Assembly: GCF_900104055.1 (NCBI RefSeq)
Contig: NZ_FNJQ01000005.1
Span: 70,941 to 134,940, forward strand
DNA length: 64,000 nt
Source of the DNA: Pseudoselenomonas ruminantium
GTDB lineage: Bacteria; Bacillota; Negativicutes; Selenomonadales; Selenomonadaceae
Direction of reading: 5' to 3'
A program made the position numbers and the translations under genes. Every line of letters starts with the position of its first letter. Within the stretch, counting starts at the first letter, position 1. Below the pieces are notes generated by a model. The model was not told the origin of the DNA. It saw only the letters and a list, made by a program, of their open reading frames with translations, and did not search any database. Below are positions 27,349 to 35,083 of this stretch, piece by piece.

Positions 27349-27422
27349 TAAAATTCTCCTATCGTTCAGGAATTCTGCCTCGAATCAATACCTTATATTT
27401 TAACACCTCTATCTATAAAATA

Positions 27423-27454
27423 AAAGTGCCCGCCACAGAGGGCAGGCACTTTTT
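27423..27454 (-). terminator. Rho-independent terminator after aspA
   Basis: The stem AAGTGCC...GGCACTT with inner GC pairs is flanked by A and T runs on both sides. It separates aspA from the lptD-like gene and could work in both directions; on the minus strand it ends the aspA transcript. Confidence 0.85.
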
Positions 27455-27479
27455 ATGGAAATGTTATTAGTCTGGCGGA

Positions 27480-28871
27480 TTATTTGCCGGCAATACCCGG
27501 AGTGGTCATTTCTTTCGGCTGCAGAATCTTTTCCATCTGCTCCTTGGAAATCAGGCCCTTCTCGAGGATGACTTCGCGTACCGGACGGCCCGTGTTATAG
27601 GCTTCCTTGGCAATCATCGCGGAGTTTTCATAGCCGATATGCGGCAGCATGGCCGTGACGATGCCCACGCTCTTGTCGAGCCATTCCTGGCACTGTTCCT
27701 TGTTGGGCTGCAGGTCAAGCAGGAGCTTATCGACGAATGTATTCACGGCATTGGTCAGGTACTTCATGGAGTTGAACAGGTTGAAGCTGATGACCGGCTC
27801 CATGACGTTGAGTTCGAACTGTCCGTTCTCTACGCCAAGGGAAACCGCGATATCGTTCGCTACGACCTGATAGCAGGCCTGATCAAGAACCTCTGCAATA
27901 ACGGGGTTAACTTTCCCTGGCATAATGGAGGAACCCGGCTGGCGCATCGGCAGCTTGAGTTCGTTGAGGCCGCAGCGCGGACCGGAAGCCATCAGACGGA
28001 AGTCATTGGCCATCTTGATCAGCACGAGCGCCGTGGTCTTCATCGCGCTGGACACATCGGAGAAACCATCCGTATTGTTGGTGGCATCGATGATGTTGTC
28101 AGCGGTCACATATTTCTCGCCGGTCACTTCCGACAGGGTTTCCGCAACTTTCTTGATATATTCCGGTTCAGCATTGAGGCCGGTGCCTACTGCCGTACCG
28201 CCCATGTTGACTACATGGATGGTATCGATGGCATGGTTGATGCGGTCAGCGCCGCGGCGTACTGCCGAAGCATAGGACTGCATTTCCTGCCCCAGCGTGA
28301 TGGGTACAGCATCCTGCAGATGCGTGCGCCCCATCTTGAGGATATCCTTGAATTCCTCGCCCTTGTTGTCGAGCTCTTTAGCCAGTCTTTCGAGTGCAGC
28401 CGTCAGTTTCTTGCCTTTGTAAGACAGGCAGACCTTGATGCTCGTGGGGAAGGTATCGTTCGTGGATTGAGCCATATTGGCATGATTGTTCGGGCTGATG
28501 ATATCATAGCTGCCTTTCGGCTTGCCAATGATTTCGAGTGCCCGGTTGCAGAGGACTTCGTTGACATTCATGTTCACAGAAGTACCAGCACCGCCCTGAA
28601 TCGGATCGACCGGGAACTGATCCAGCATCTTGCCCGCGATGATTTCATCTGCAGCCTGGATCAACGGTTCGCCAACTTCTTTCGGCATGCGGCCAGTGGA
28701 CATGTTCGCCATGATCGTGGCCTTCTTTACCTTGGCATAAGCCTGCACAAAATCCGTATCAATCCGCTGTCCCGTGATCTTGAAATTCTCCATCGCACGG
28801 GTGGTCTGAACACCATAATATACATCGTCCGGTACCTGCAGTTCGCCAAGGAAATCATGCTCTGTTCTCAT
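27480..28871 (-). CDS. aspA: Aspartate ammonia-lyase
   Basis: The product is a fumarase/aspartase-superfamily enzyme of about 463 residues. It opens MRTEHDFLGELQVPDDVYYG and carries SPNNHANMAQSTNDTFP, GRTHLQDAVPITLGQE and the signature GSSIMPGKVNPV with the catalytic Ser loop. It releases ammonia from aspartate to give fumarate. ATG at 28871 is preferred; a frame 12 codons upstream begins without the family N-terminus. Class II fumarase is the main alternative, but the N-terminus favours aspartase. The neighbouring dicarboxylate transporter fits aspartate/fumarate metabolism in an anaerobe. Confidence 0.88.
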   Translation of the reverse strand: MRTEHDFLGELQVPDDVYYGVQTTRAMENFKITGQRIDTDFVQAYAKVKKATIMANMSTGRMPKEVGEPLIQAADEIIAGKMLDQFPVDPIQGGAGTSVNMNVNEVLCNRALEIIGKPKGSYDIISPNNHANMAQSTNDTFPTSIKVCLSYKGKKLTAALERLAKELDNKGEEFKDILKMGRTHLQDAVPITLGQEMQSYASAVRRGADRINHAIDTIHVVNMGGTAVGTGLNAEPEYIKKVAETLSEVTGEKYVTADNIIDATNNTDGFSDVSSAMKTTALVLIKMANDFRLMASGPRCGLNELKLPMRQPGSSIMPGKVNPVIAEVLDQACYQVVANDIAVSLGVENGQFELNVMEPVISFNLFNSMKYLTNAVNTFVDKLLLDLQPNKEQCQEWLDKSVGIVTAMLPHIGYENSAMIAKEAYNTGRPVREVILEKGLISKEQMEKILQPKEMTTPGIAGK

Positions 28872-28978
28872 TTTTATCCACGTTCCTTTCCATTTCAGAA
28901 ACAACACACATCACATTTTTATAGCCAGAGATTGTCGTGTTGGTTATTGTTTATCGCCAATCCCTTAACTTGTTTCTC

Positions 28979-29007
28979 ATTGTATCATGTATACAAAATA
29001 CATGCAA
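28979..29007 (-). promoter_or_regulatory. Promoter with overlapping operator upstream of aspA
   Basis: On the minus strand TTGCAT (29002-29007), a 17-base spacer and TACAAT (28979-28984) resemble a sigma-A promoter about 110 bases from the aspA start. CATGTAT (28986-28992) and ATACATG (28998-29004) form a perfect inverted repeat within the spacer, a likely operator for an unknown dimeric regulator. Confidence 0.55.
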
Positions 29008-29039
29008 GTACATTTTGAGGAATTTGTCCACGTTTTTTT

Positions 29040-30464
29040 TTACAGCATCCCAATCACTTTCATAATCGGCAGGCCTACGCCCATCCAAACGATGATATGC
29101 AGCACCGTGATGATGAAACCGATCTTCCACCATTCACCCTGCCCCATGAAGCCGGCACCGAAGAAAATCGGGGTAACGCCGCAGCCATAGTGCGTAAGGA
29201 AGGAGGCACTGTTGCAGAGTGCGCCGAACAGGATCAATACGCCGAGAACCGGAGCACCAGCAGCCACGAGAATCGTAGCAAAGGCCGCGAACAGGGCCAT
29301 GATATGCGCCGAGTTGCTGGCCAGCAGATAATGTGCCAGCGTATAGATGATGCTGAGTACCACCAACATGGTCAGCCATTCCATGCCTGCAAACTGGGCA
29401 GCCATCACATCCGCGAACCATTTCATCAGACCGAACTTGGACAGGAAGGCAGCCATATTGACGAGGACGCCCATCCAGACGAGTACATCCCAGGCAGCAT
29501 GCTGATGCGCCACATCCGACCAGTCGAGGATCTTCGTCAGCAACATAGCGGAAAGACCAAGCAATGCGACAAAAGCAGAGTCAATGCCATGATAGGAGCC
29601 CGTTGCCCACATGACCAAAGCAACCACGAAGATGATGCTCAGCATGATTTCCTTGCTGCTCATGGGGCCCATCTCGGCCAGTTCGCGTTTGGCCAGTTCC
29701 ATGGTTTCCGGGGTATTCTTGAGTTCCGGATTGATGAGTTTGTAGAGGATATACGGCGTAGCCACGGTCAGGATCAGACCGGGAATGATGCAGGCCATGA
29801 ACCACTCGCCCCAGCCGATGGACGTGCCGAAAATCTGCTGTGCCAGCGTATTACAGAGCACGTTGTTCGATGCGCCCGTCAGGAAGATGCAGGCAGAGGT
29901 GATAACCGCTGCATAGGCACTGAACATCAGGAATGCGCCCGTGCGCACATTGGTTTTCTTATCGGCATCGGAACCGACAGCTGCCGTGATACTGCGAACA
30001 ATCGGGAAGATGATGCCGCCGCCGCGAGCCGTATTGGACGGCGTGAACGGGGCGATAACGAAGTCAGCAGCGCTCATGACATAAGCCACGCGCAAGGTGC
30101 TGCTGCCGAATTTCGACAGGAGCATATAGGAAATGCGTTTGCCCAGGCCGGTTTTGATAAAACCTTCGGCGAACATGAAGGCCGATACGATCAGCCAGAT
30201 CGTCGTGTTGGAAAAACCTGCGAGCGCCTCTCCGGTCTTCATGATGCCGAGAATCGGCAGCAGCGTCAGCGCAATCAAGGCAATCGCACCAATCGGCATC
30301 GGCTGGAGAATGAAGCCGGCAATCGTCGCAATGAAGATGGCCAGCAGCCCCCAGGCCTGCGCCGTAACTCCGGCAGGTGCCGGAATGAACCAGATGATAG
30401 CACCAATGGCCACACACATGAGGCCACGAATCAGCGGACTCAATCCGCCTTTAGAATCAGACAT
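29040..30464 (-). CDS. DASS-family (divalent anion:sodium symporter) dicarboxylate transporter
   Basis: The product is a membrane protein of about 474 residues with 11-12 hydrophobic segments. It has the paired DASS sequences FTPSNTARGGGIIFPIV and LTHYGCGVTPIFFGAGFM, the second being the usual C-terminal substrate/sodium site. SLC13/CitT-type carriers transport succinate, fumarate, malate, tartrate or citrate. ATG at 30464 is chosen for GGAGGG about 7 bases upstream; a TTG 15 bases earlier overlaps that site. It is upstream of aspA and divergent from the two-component system. Confidence 0.88.
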   Translation of the reverse strand: MSDSKGGLSPLIRGLMCVAIGAIIWFIPAPAGVTAQAWGLLAIFIATIAGFILQPMPIGAIALIALTLLPILGIMKTGEALAGFSNTTIWLIVSAFMFAEGFIKTGLGKRISYMLLSKFGSSTLRVAYVMSAADFVIAPFTPSNTARGGGIIFPIVRSITAAVGSDADKKTNVRTGAFLMFSAYAAVITSACIFLTGASNNVLCNTLAQQIFGTSIGWGEWFMACIIPGLILTVATPYILYKLINPELKNTPETMELAKRELAEMGPMSSKEIMLSIIFVVALVMWATGSYHGIDSAFVALLGLSAMLLTKILDWSDVAHQHAAWDVLVWMGVLVNMAAFLSKFGLMKWFADVMAAQFAGMEWLTMLVVLSIIYTLAHYLLASNSAHIMALFAAFATILVAAGAPVLGVLILFGALCNSASFLTHYGCGVTPIFFGAGFMGQGEWWKIGFIITVLHIIVWMGVGLPIMKVIGML

Positions 30465-30514
30465 CTCTAATCCCTCCAAAATAAATCCCTCACCAAGCCA
30501 ATCTCATTCACAGA

Positions 30515-30543
30515 TTGACTTATGATATAATTGATGATAATAA
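30515..30543 (+). promoter_or_regulatory. Probable promoter of the sensor kinase operon
   Basis: TTGACT (30515-30520), a 17-base spacer and TAATAA (30538-30543) lie about 90 bases before the kinase start. The region is AT-rich and also contains the upstream region of the divergent transporter gene. The -10 assignment is approximate because several TAATAT-like hexamers overlap. Confidence 0.5.
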
Positions 30544-30634
30544 TATAAAGGAATGACTACAGAAAACTACAAAATCCGATTGATTAAACAGATTTATTTT
30601 TTTATTTATTTTTTACATATCTCAGGAGCCTGCT

Positions 30635-32032
30635 ATGAATACCGACAAACCAACCCGCCAGGACTGGCTGGTACTCCTCTTCATGATCATCCTCGTGCCG
30701 CTAGCCGGGGAACCGAAAATGCATCCCTTCAGCGGGGATTTTGCGAGTTTCCGCGTGAGCTTCGGTTCGCCGGTCTTCCTGCTGTTCCTGCTCTGGCTCA
30801 GCACCTTCCCCCGTCTGTTTACCGGCGCGGTGGCGGGAACGGCCGTCATGCTGTTCCGCACAGGGCTGGATATGTTCTATGGTGCGCCCCTGCCCGATGC
30901 GCTTATTGAACATATCCCGAACTTCTTCTACTATTTTGTCTACGCCCTGTTCTTCGCGCTGCCCCAGCTCTCCCGCAAATCCATCTATGAGCAGGCCTTG
31001 GGCATCGCCTTCTGGGCCATTATCGCCGAGGTTTTCGCCAGCGTCGGGGAGCTTGCCGCGATGAACGCCATCGCCTACCAGCAGTCGGAGACTTTCACCC
31101 TCGGCATGCTGGGCAGGCTCGTGCTCATCGCCATCCTGCGCTGCTTCTTCATCCTCTCCTTCTTCTTCCTGTTCCAGCTCTACAATACGGAAATGCGGCT
31201 GACCAGAAAGACAAAGGAAAAAGACCGGCTCACCATGCTGATTGCCGGTCTTTATGAAGAAGTCTTCGAGCTGAAATGTTCCCTGCAGAGCGCTGAAGCC
31301 GTCACCCATGACTGCTACAACGTCTACGAACGCCTGAAAAACACCGCCCACACCCCCGAGGACGAGGCCATTGCCCATGAGATCCTGCGCATTGCCGGCC
31401 AGTGCCATGATATCAAGAAAAATCACCAACGCATCTACGCCGGCCTGCAGGAACTCACACAGAACCGCCGCGTGGATGACTACCTGCCGCCGGACAAGAT
31501 CGTCAAACTCATGGTGCATACCCAAAAAAAATATGCCCGTTCACTGGGCAAGGAAATCTTCTTCAGCACCAAAGTCCCCTCGGGCCTGCCGCCACTCCAT
31601 TCCTTCATGCTCTTATCCATCCTCAACAACCTGGTTGCCAACGCCGTGGAAGCCATCGAAACAAGAGGCACCATCACCACCACCATCATCGGCGGCACCG
31701 GTGACGGCCGCCTGAAGATCACCATCGAGAACACCGGCAGTTTCATACCCGCCCGGCGGCTGGAGCGGGTATTCTCGCCGGGCTACACGACCAAATTCGA
31801 CAGTACCGGCAAAGCCTCCAGCGGCGTGGGACTGACCTATGTAAAACACCAGACCGAAACGCTGGGCGGCAGTATTGAACTGACCTCTGATGGCGCGGAC
31901 AAAGTCTGCTGCCACCTCGACCTCCCCTGCCAAAAACTGCATAAGCCCGCCACCTCATCCGTCACGCTGCGCGTACCACCTTCCCCTCCAGGGGAAGGCA
32001 TGATAAAAAGCAAAGGAGAATCCCCTTCATGA
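30635..32032 (+). CDS. Membrane sensor histidine kinase (GlnK/YcbA-like)
   Basis: The 465-residue kinase has about six N-terminal membrane segments (residues 12-185) with little extracytoplasmic sequence. A short helical region holds His225 (THDCYNVYERL) and His258 (CHDIKKNH) as candidate phosphoacceptors. The GHKL ATPase domain has LNNLVANAVEAI (N box) and SSGVGLTYVKHQTETLGGSI (G box). It overlaps the response regulator by 4 bases (ATGA). AGGAG lies before ATG. Residues 438-455 are encoded by a dispersed repeat and lie beyond the ATPase domain. The signal is unknown; divergence from the dicarboxylate transporter suggests that target. Confidence 0.85.
   Translation: MNTDKPTRQDWLVLLFMIILVPLAGEPKMHPFSGDFASFRVSFGSPVFLLFLLWLSTFPRLFTGAVAGTAVMLFRTGLDMFYGAPLPDALIEHIPNFFYYFVYALFFALPQLSRKSIYEQALGIAFWAIIAEVFASVGELAAMNAIAYQQSETFTLGMLGRLVLIAILRCFFILSFFFLFQLYNTEMRLTRKTKEKDRLTMLIAGLYEEVFELKCSLQSAEAVTHDCYNVYERLKNTAHTPEDEAIAHEILRIAGQCHDIKKNHQRIYAGLQELTQNRRVDDYLPPDKIVKLMVHTQKKYARSLGKEIFFSTKVPSGLPPLHSFMLLSILNNLVANAVEAIETRGTITTTIIGGTGDGRLKITIENTGSFIPARRLERVFSPGYTTKFDSTGKASSGVGLTYVKHQTETLGGSIELTSDGADKVCCHLDLPCQKLHKPATSSVTLRVPPSPPGEGMIKSKGESPS
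31951..31999 (+). repeat. Dispersed repeat copy inside the kinase 3' end
   Basis: The 49-base element begins CACCTCATCCG and ends with the palindrome CCTTCCCCTCCAGGGGAAGG. It aligns with 19058-19104 over almost its whole length with small differences in the middle. Here it is translated as a Thr/Ser/Pro-rich tail containing SSVTLRVPPSPPGEG. Confidence 0.85.
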
Positions 32033-32907
32033 ATATTATGCTGATAGACGATGACGATGCCGTCCGCATGATGCTGCAGGACATCATCGAAGACTACAAC
32101 CTCGGCGACGTAACCGCCTCCCTGCCCACTGCATTGGAACTTAGCACAGAAATGCTGCTGAGCCAGCATATCGACATCCTGATCATCGACATGCTGATGC
32201 CCGGCCTCGACGGCATCCAGGCCGTCAGCCGCATCAAAGAGACGTTCCCCGGTAAGATCATCATGCTCTCCCAGGTTGAAAGCAAAGACCTCGTCGGCAA
32301 GGCCTACGAAAAGGGCATTGATTACTACATCATGAAACCCCTGAACCGCAATGAAATCGTCAGCGTCCTCAAAAACGTCAGCGAACACCTGCGGCTCGAA
32401 TCCTTTGCCCAAAACCTGCAGAACTCCCTGCTGAGCCTCAATCCGCAAAATCCCTCTGCGCCTGCTCAGCCCAAAGAAAATACCCGCACCCGCGCAGAAA
32501 ACCAGCTCAAGGAGCTCGGCATCCGCAGCGCTCCCGGCGCACATGATTTGCTGAACATCATTACCTACATCGAAAAAAACGGCGGGGAACTCACCGCCCT
32601 CAAAGGCCTGTTCACCGCCGTAGCCGAAAATCATGGTGCCGAAGATCCCGCCAAAGAAGCCAAAGCCATGGAACAGCGCCTGCGCCGCACCATCTTCCAG
32701 GCCCATATCAACGTGGCCAGCATGGGCGTCCTCGACTATACCAACCCCAAGTTCGAAGACTATGCCCCACTGTATTTCGATTACAACGACATCCGCAGCA
32801 CCATGCGCCTGCTGGAAAATGACGAGAAGCCCGGTCCATCCCAGGTGCATATCAACATGAAAAAATTCATCCATGCCCTCTACGATACCGCACAAAAAGC
32901 AAAATAA
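32029..32907 (+). CDS. Response regulator with YcbB/GlnL-type output domain
   Basis: The 292-residue protein starts with a receiver domain. MLIDDDDAV gives the acidic pocket, DILIIDMLMPGLDG the phospho-acceptor Asp, and YYIMKPLN the conserved Lys. Residues ~155-290 resemble the YcbB domain of Bacillus GlnL, which works with kinase GlnK to control glutamine use. AAAGGAG precedes the ATG, which overlaps the kinase stop. In this context it likely responds to a nitrogen or C4-dicarboxylate cue and could control the divergent transporter and aspA; that link is inference. Confidence 0.85.
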   Translation: MNIMLIDDDDAVRMMLQDIIEDYNLGDVTASLPTALELSTEMLLSQHIDILIIDMLMPGLDGIQAVSRIKETFPGKIIMLSQVESKDLVGKAYEKGIDYYIMKPLNRNEIVSVLKNVSEHLRLESFAQNLQNSLLSLNPQNPSAPAQPKENTRTRAENQLKELGIRSAPGAHDLLNIITYIEKNGGELTALKGLFTAVAENHGAEDPAKEAKAMEQRLRRTIFQAHINVASMGVLDYTNPKFEDYAPLYFDYNDIRSTMRLLENDEKPGPSQVHINMKKFIHALYDTAQKAK

Positions 32908-32924
32908 TGCCCAAAACCGCATAG

Positions 32925-32997
32925 TTATCCACAATTTTATCCACATTATCCCCATACTTTGGGGATAATCTGTGCATTTCATGGGTATTTATCCACA
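32925..32997 (+). promoter_or_regulatory. Cluster of DnaA-box sequences
   Basis: Three exact TTATCCACA boxes occur in the same orientation at 32925-32933, 32937-32945 and 32989-32997. A TTATCCCCA variant is at 32946-32954 and its reverse complement at 32960-32968; these last two also form a 10-bp hairpin. All lie in the 134-base gap between convergent genes, just before a terminator. This fits a DnaA-binding or titration site, but no dnaA, dnaN or AT-rich unwinding element is next to it. Confidence 0.6.
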
Positions 32998-33000
32998 ATA

Positions 33001-33035
33001 AAAGACGCACTCAACAATGAATGCGTCTTTTTCTA
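33001..33035. terminator. Bidirectional terminator between convergent genes
   Basis: AAAGACGCA (33001-33009) pairs with TGCGTCTTT (33022-33030), with T-rich sequence after it on the plus strand and A-rich sequence before it. It serves the response regulator gene and the secreted-protein gene at 33042. Confidence 0.85.
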
Positions 33036-33041
33036 TTATAT

Positions 33042-33605
33042 TCAGATCAAGCCCTTCATACGGTCTATGCCCTTTTCCATAGCCATCTGCAGGGCATCGC
33101 TGATGCTCTTTTTATAACTCCTGAACCCGATGGCAACTGCCTTATTGTTGTTCACACCAGTCGTCTGAAAAGTTACCATCTGATCCGTGGCTGCGTTATA
33201 GAAATGATATTTCAGCCGGACAGTCGTATTTACCTTGGACGAAAAAAACGATATATGACGGGTAGGTTTCAGATTAACCACTTCCATGGCCACCACATAA
33301 TCCGCTCCCGTCTGCCGGGCAACCTTGGCCATTATCCGCTCGGAAGGCAGCATCATATCATCAGGATCGTAACCGGATTTGGTAAGCACTGTTTCCGTCT
33401 CTTCCCTGTCCACAATCAACAGATCTTCCTGATCAAAATAATGCATATACCAATCGTCAATGGTATCCTTGACATAATCCTTCGTTTCCTCTGTCGCATT
33501 GACATAGGGAACTACTGCTATCTTGCTTAACCCTGCCGCCGCAGCCACGCCATTACTGCTCAGCGCCAGGAACATTGCCAGTACAAAAATAAATCGCTTC
33601 AGCAT
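33042..33605 (-). CDS. Secreted protein of unknown function (CsgG/TolB-N-like fold possible)
   Basis: The 187-residue product has a clear signal peptide (KRFIFVLAMFLALSSNG...AAA) and a compact alpha/beta body starting LSKIAVVPYVNATEETKDYV. It continues with DLLIVDREETETVLTKSGYDPDD and GADYVVAMEVV. This pattern, a strand with nearby pathway-like 'VDRE...L...G' and 'GADYVV' segments, recalls the CsgG/GNA1162/TolB-N group of periplasmic proteins. I cannot assign it firmly. GAGGAG lies before ATG. It follows the gene at 33628 by 22 bases, so the two are probably one operon. Confidence 0.7.
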   Translation of the reverse strand: MLKRFIFVLAMFLALSSNGVAAAAGLSKIAVVPYVNATEETKDYVKDTIDDWYMHYFDQEDLLIVDREETETVLTKSGYDPDDMMLPSERIMAKVARQTGADYVVAMEVVNLKPTRHISFFSSKVNTTVRLKYHFYNAATDQMVTFQTTGVNNNKAVAIGFRSYKKSISDALQMAMEKGIDRMKGLI

Positions 33606-33627
33606 TTCTCATTAACTCCTCGGGAAA

Positions 33628-34251
33628 TTATCTGCTTCTCACAGAAACACCATAAGATCTATACGAATCCATCGCTTCTGCCAGCTGATTCAACGGCGTA
33701 TCCAAATCCGTATCCTCTGTGACCTCTACCGTAAATCTCGTTCCCTGAGGAATGCTGGAATTCCTGCCCTTCATGAAAGCACCGCCCAACAGGCTGACAA
33801 AAAGCCCTACGGCAACAGCGCCGTTATCGCTTTCGCCCTTTTTCTTGATTTCCCGCTGCAAGGGAATTTCCACACCATTGAGCGTCCGCATAGACACCAC
33901 ATGGAATTCCAGTTTGCCACGGATGCCGAAACCTCCGGAGCGGCGTGCTTTGGTGATGACACTTTCAATACGCGTGCCGCGAGGAGCTACAAGGACATCA
34001 TTTACATACAGATTCTCTGCCAAACGCAGTGGCAGCTGATCCCCCGTGCGAAAATCATGGGAGGACACATTGCGCGTAACCTCTGCTTCCAAAACTGTGC
34101 CACCTGGGATATAGGCATCGCCCTTCTTCACCGTATTAGCCCGCACTATCGGCGTCTTATGAATGTCAATTGCCTCCGCTGCATAAACCGTTCCCAAAAG
34201 CAGATTCTCCAACACAAAAACCGTTACCAACAGCATCGACAATATTCGCAT
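33628..34251 (-). CDS. Secreted protein of unknown function
   Basis: The product starts MRILSMLLVTVFVLENLLLG, a signal peptide with cleavage near VYAAEA, and is about 207 residues. The mature part is strand-rich. It includes GDQLPLRLAENLYVNDVLVAPRGTRI, FGIRGKLEFHVVSMRTLNGVE, a short glycine-rich hydrophobic stretch (AVAVGLFVSLLGGAF) and SIPQGTRFTVEVTEDTDL. I recognise no named family. ATG at 34251 has GAGGT 8 bases upstream; a TTG three codons earlier is rejected. A CTAAAATA/TATTTTAG inverted repeat (34275-34300) lies in the leader and may be regulatory. Confidence 0.7.
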   Translation of the reverse strand: MRILSMLLVTVFVLENLLLGTVYAAEAIDIHKTPIVRANTVKKGDAYIPGGTVLEAEVTRNVSSHDFRTGDQLPLRLAENLYVNDVLVAPRGTRIESVITKARRSGGFGIRGKLEFHVVSMRTLNGVEIPLQREIKKKGESDNGAVAVGLFVSLLGGAFMKGRNSSIPQGTRFTVEVTEDTDLDTPLNQLAEAMDSYRSYGVSVRSR

Positions 34252-34395
34252 TCGTACCAACCTCGCTATACTAACTAAAATAAATTCTCACCTATTTTAG
34301 TATACTACCTGTAAAATTTCATTTCAAGGAATTATTAGAAATTCATTAGAATTTTATTAAATGCATACCGTGAAGCTGTCCAACATTCATTTTAA

Positions 34396-34424
34396 TTGAC
34401 AACAAAACTGCAGACACCTATAAT
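34396..34424 (+). promoter_or_regulatory. Consensus sigma-A promoter of the HD-domain gene
   Basis: TTGACA (34396-34401), exactly 17 bases, TATAAT (34419-34424). This is a perfect housekeeping promoter 46 bases before the ATG at 34470. Confidence 0.9.
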
Positions 34425-34469
34425 ATTCTTCAAACATATTTACAACTTTACACACAAGGAGGCATCCTT

Positions 34470-35030
34470 ATGAGCAAATTAACCCTGTCTCAAGCTAAAG
34501 AAATCCTCGCCAAGCATACTACCGAGGAACATCTGTTCCATCATGCGGCAGCTGTCAGCGCCGCCATGGGGGCTATGGCCGAAGCCTACGGCGAAGACAA
34601 GGAACACTGGGAAGCCATCGGCTGGCTGCACGATGTAGATTACGAAAAATTTCCCACTGAACACTGCCATCATGTACGGGAACTTTTGGCCGGCGAAGGC
34701 GTGGATGACGAGGATATCAGCGCCATCATCAGCCATGGCTACGGCATCACCACAAACGAGCATAAACCCGTCACCAATCTGGAAAAGAGCCTGTTCGCCG
34801 TAGACGAACTCACCGGCATCGTCCAGGCCTACGCCCTGATGCGTCCCGAAAAAATGGACGGCATGGCTGTAAAATCCCTCAAGAAAAAATACAAAGACAA
34901 GAAATTCGCCGCCAAATGCAACCGCGAAATCATCAACCGCGGCGTGGAAAATCTCGGCATGGAATTGGGTACAGTTATGGAACACTGCATCAAAGGCATG
35001 CAGGAACACAGCGAAGAAATCGGGTTATAA
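34470..35030 (+). CDS. HD-domain hydrolase
   Basis: The 186-residue protein is a small HD-superfamily hydrolase. HHAAAVSAAMGAMAEAYG supplies the first His, WEAIGWLHDVDYEKFP the His-Asp doublet, and TEHCHHVRELL and AIISHGYG further metal ligands. This layout matches the stand-alone HD proteins often annotated as hydrolases of unknown substrate (possibly nucleotides). AAGGAGG lies before the ATG and a perfect promoter is upstream, so expression is likely strong and constitutive. It is a single-gene transcript ending at its own terminator. Confidence 0.82.
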   Translation: MSKLTLSQAKEILAKHTTEEHLFHHAAAVSAAMGAMAEAYGEDKEHWEAIGWLHDVDYEKFPTEHCHHVRELLAGEGVDDEDISAIISHGYGITTNEHKPVTNLEKSLFAVDELTGIVQAYALMRPEKMDGMAVKSLKKKYKDKKFAAKCNREIINRGVENLGMELGTVMEHCIKGMQEHSEEIGL

Positions 35031-35034
35031 GAAA

Positions 35035-35068
35035 AAGACGCATTCACAAGCGGAATGCGTCTTCTTTT
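35035..35068. terminator. Terminator between the HD gene and ptsI
   Basis: AAGACGCATTC (35035-35045) pairs with GAATGCGTCTT (35053-35063) around a 7-base loop. A-rich sequence lies before and CTTTTAT after, so it can serve both converging transcripts. Confidence 0.85.
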
Positions 35069-35083
35069 ATGTTGCGTTATATC

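Noticed and set aside
27480..28871. Class II fumarase
   Set aside because: Shared superfamily motifs fit both, but the N-terminal MRTEHDxLGE pattern and neighbouring transporter favour aspartase.
27639..29018. 459-codon plus-strand frame opposite aspA
   Set aside because: Antisense shadow of a highly conserved enzyme gene.
29097..30470. 457-codon plus-strand frame opposite the DASS transporter
   Set aside because: His/Gln/Arg-rich shadow translation of membrane-protein codons.
31837..32982. 381-codon minus-strand frame opposite the response regulator
   Set aside because: Shadow frame; receiver-domain motifs lie on the plus strand.
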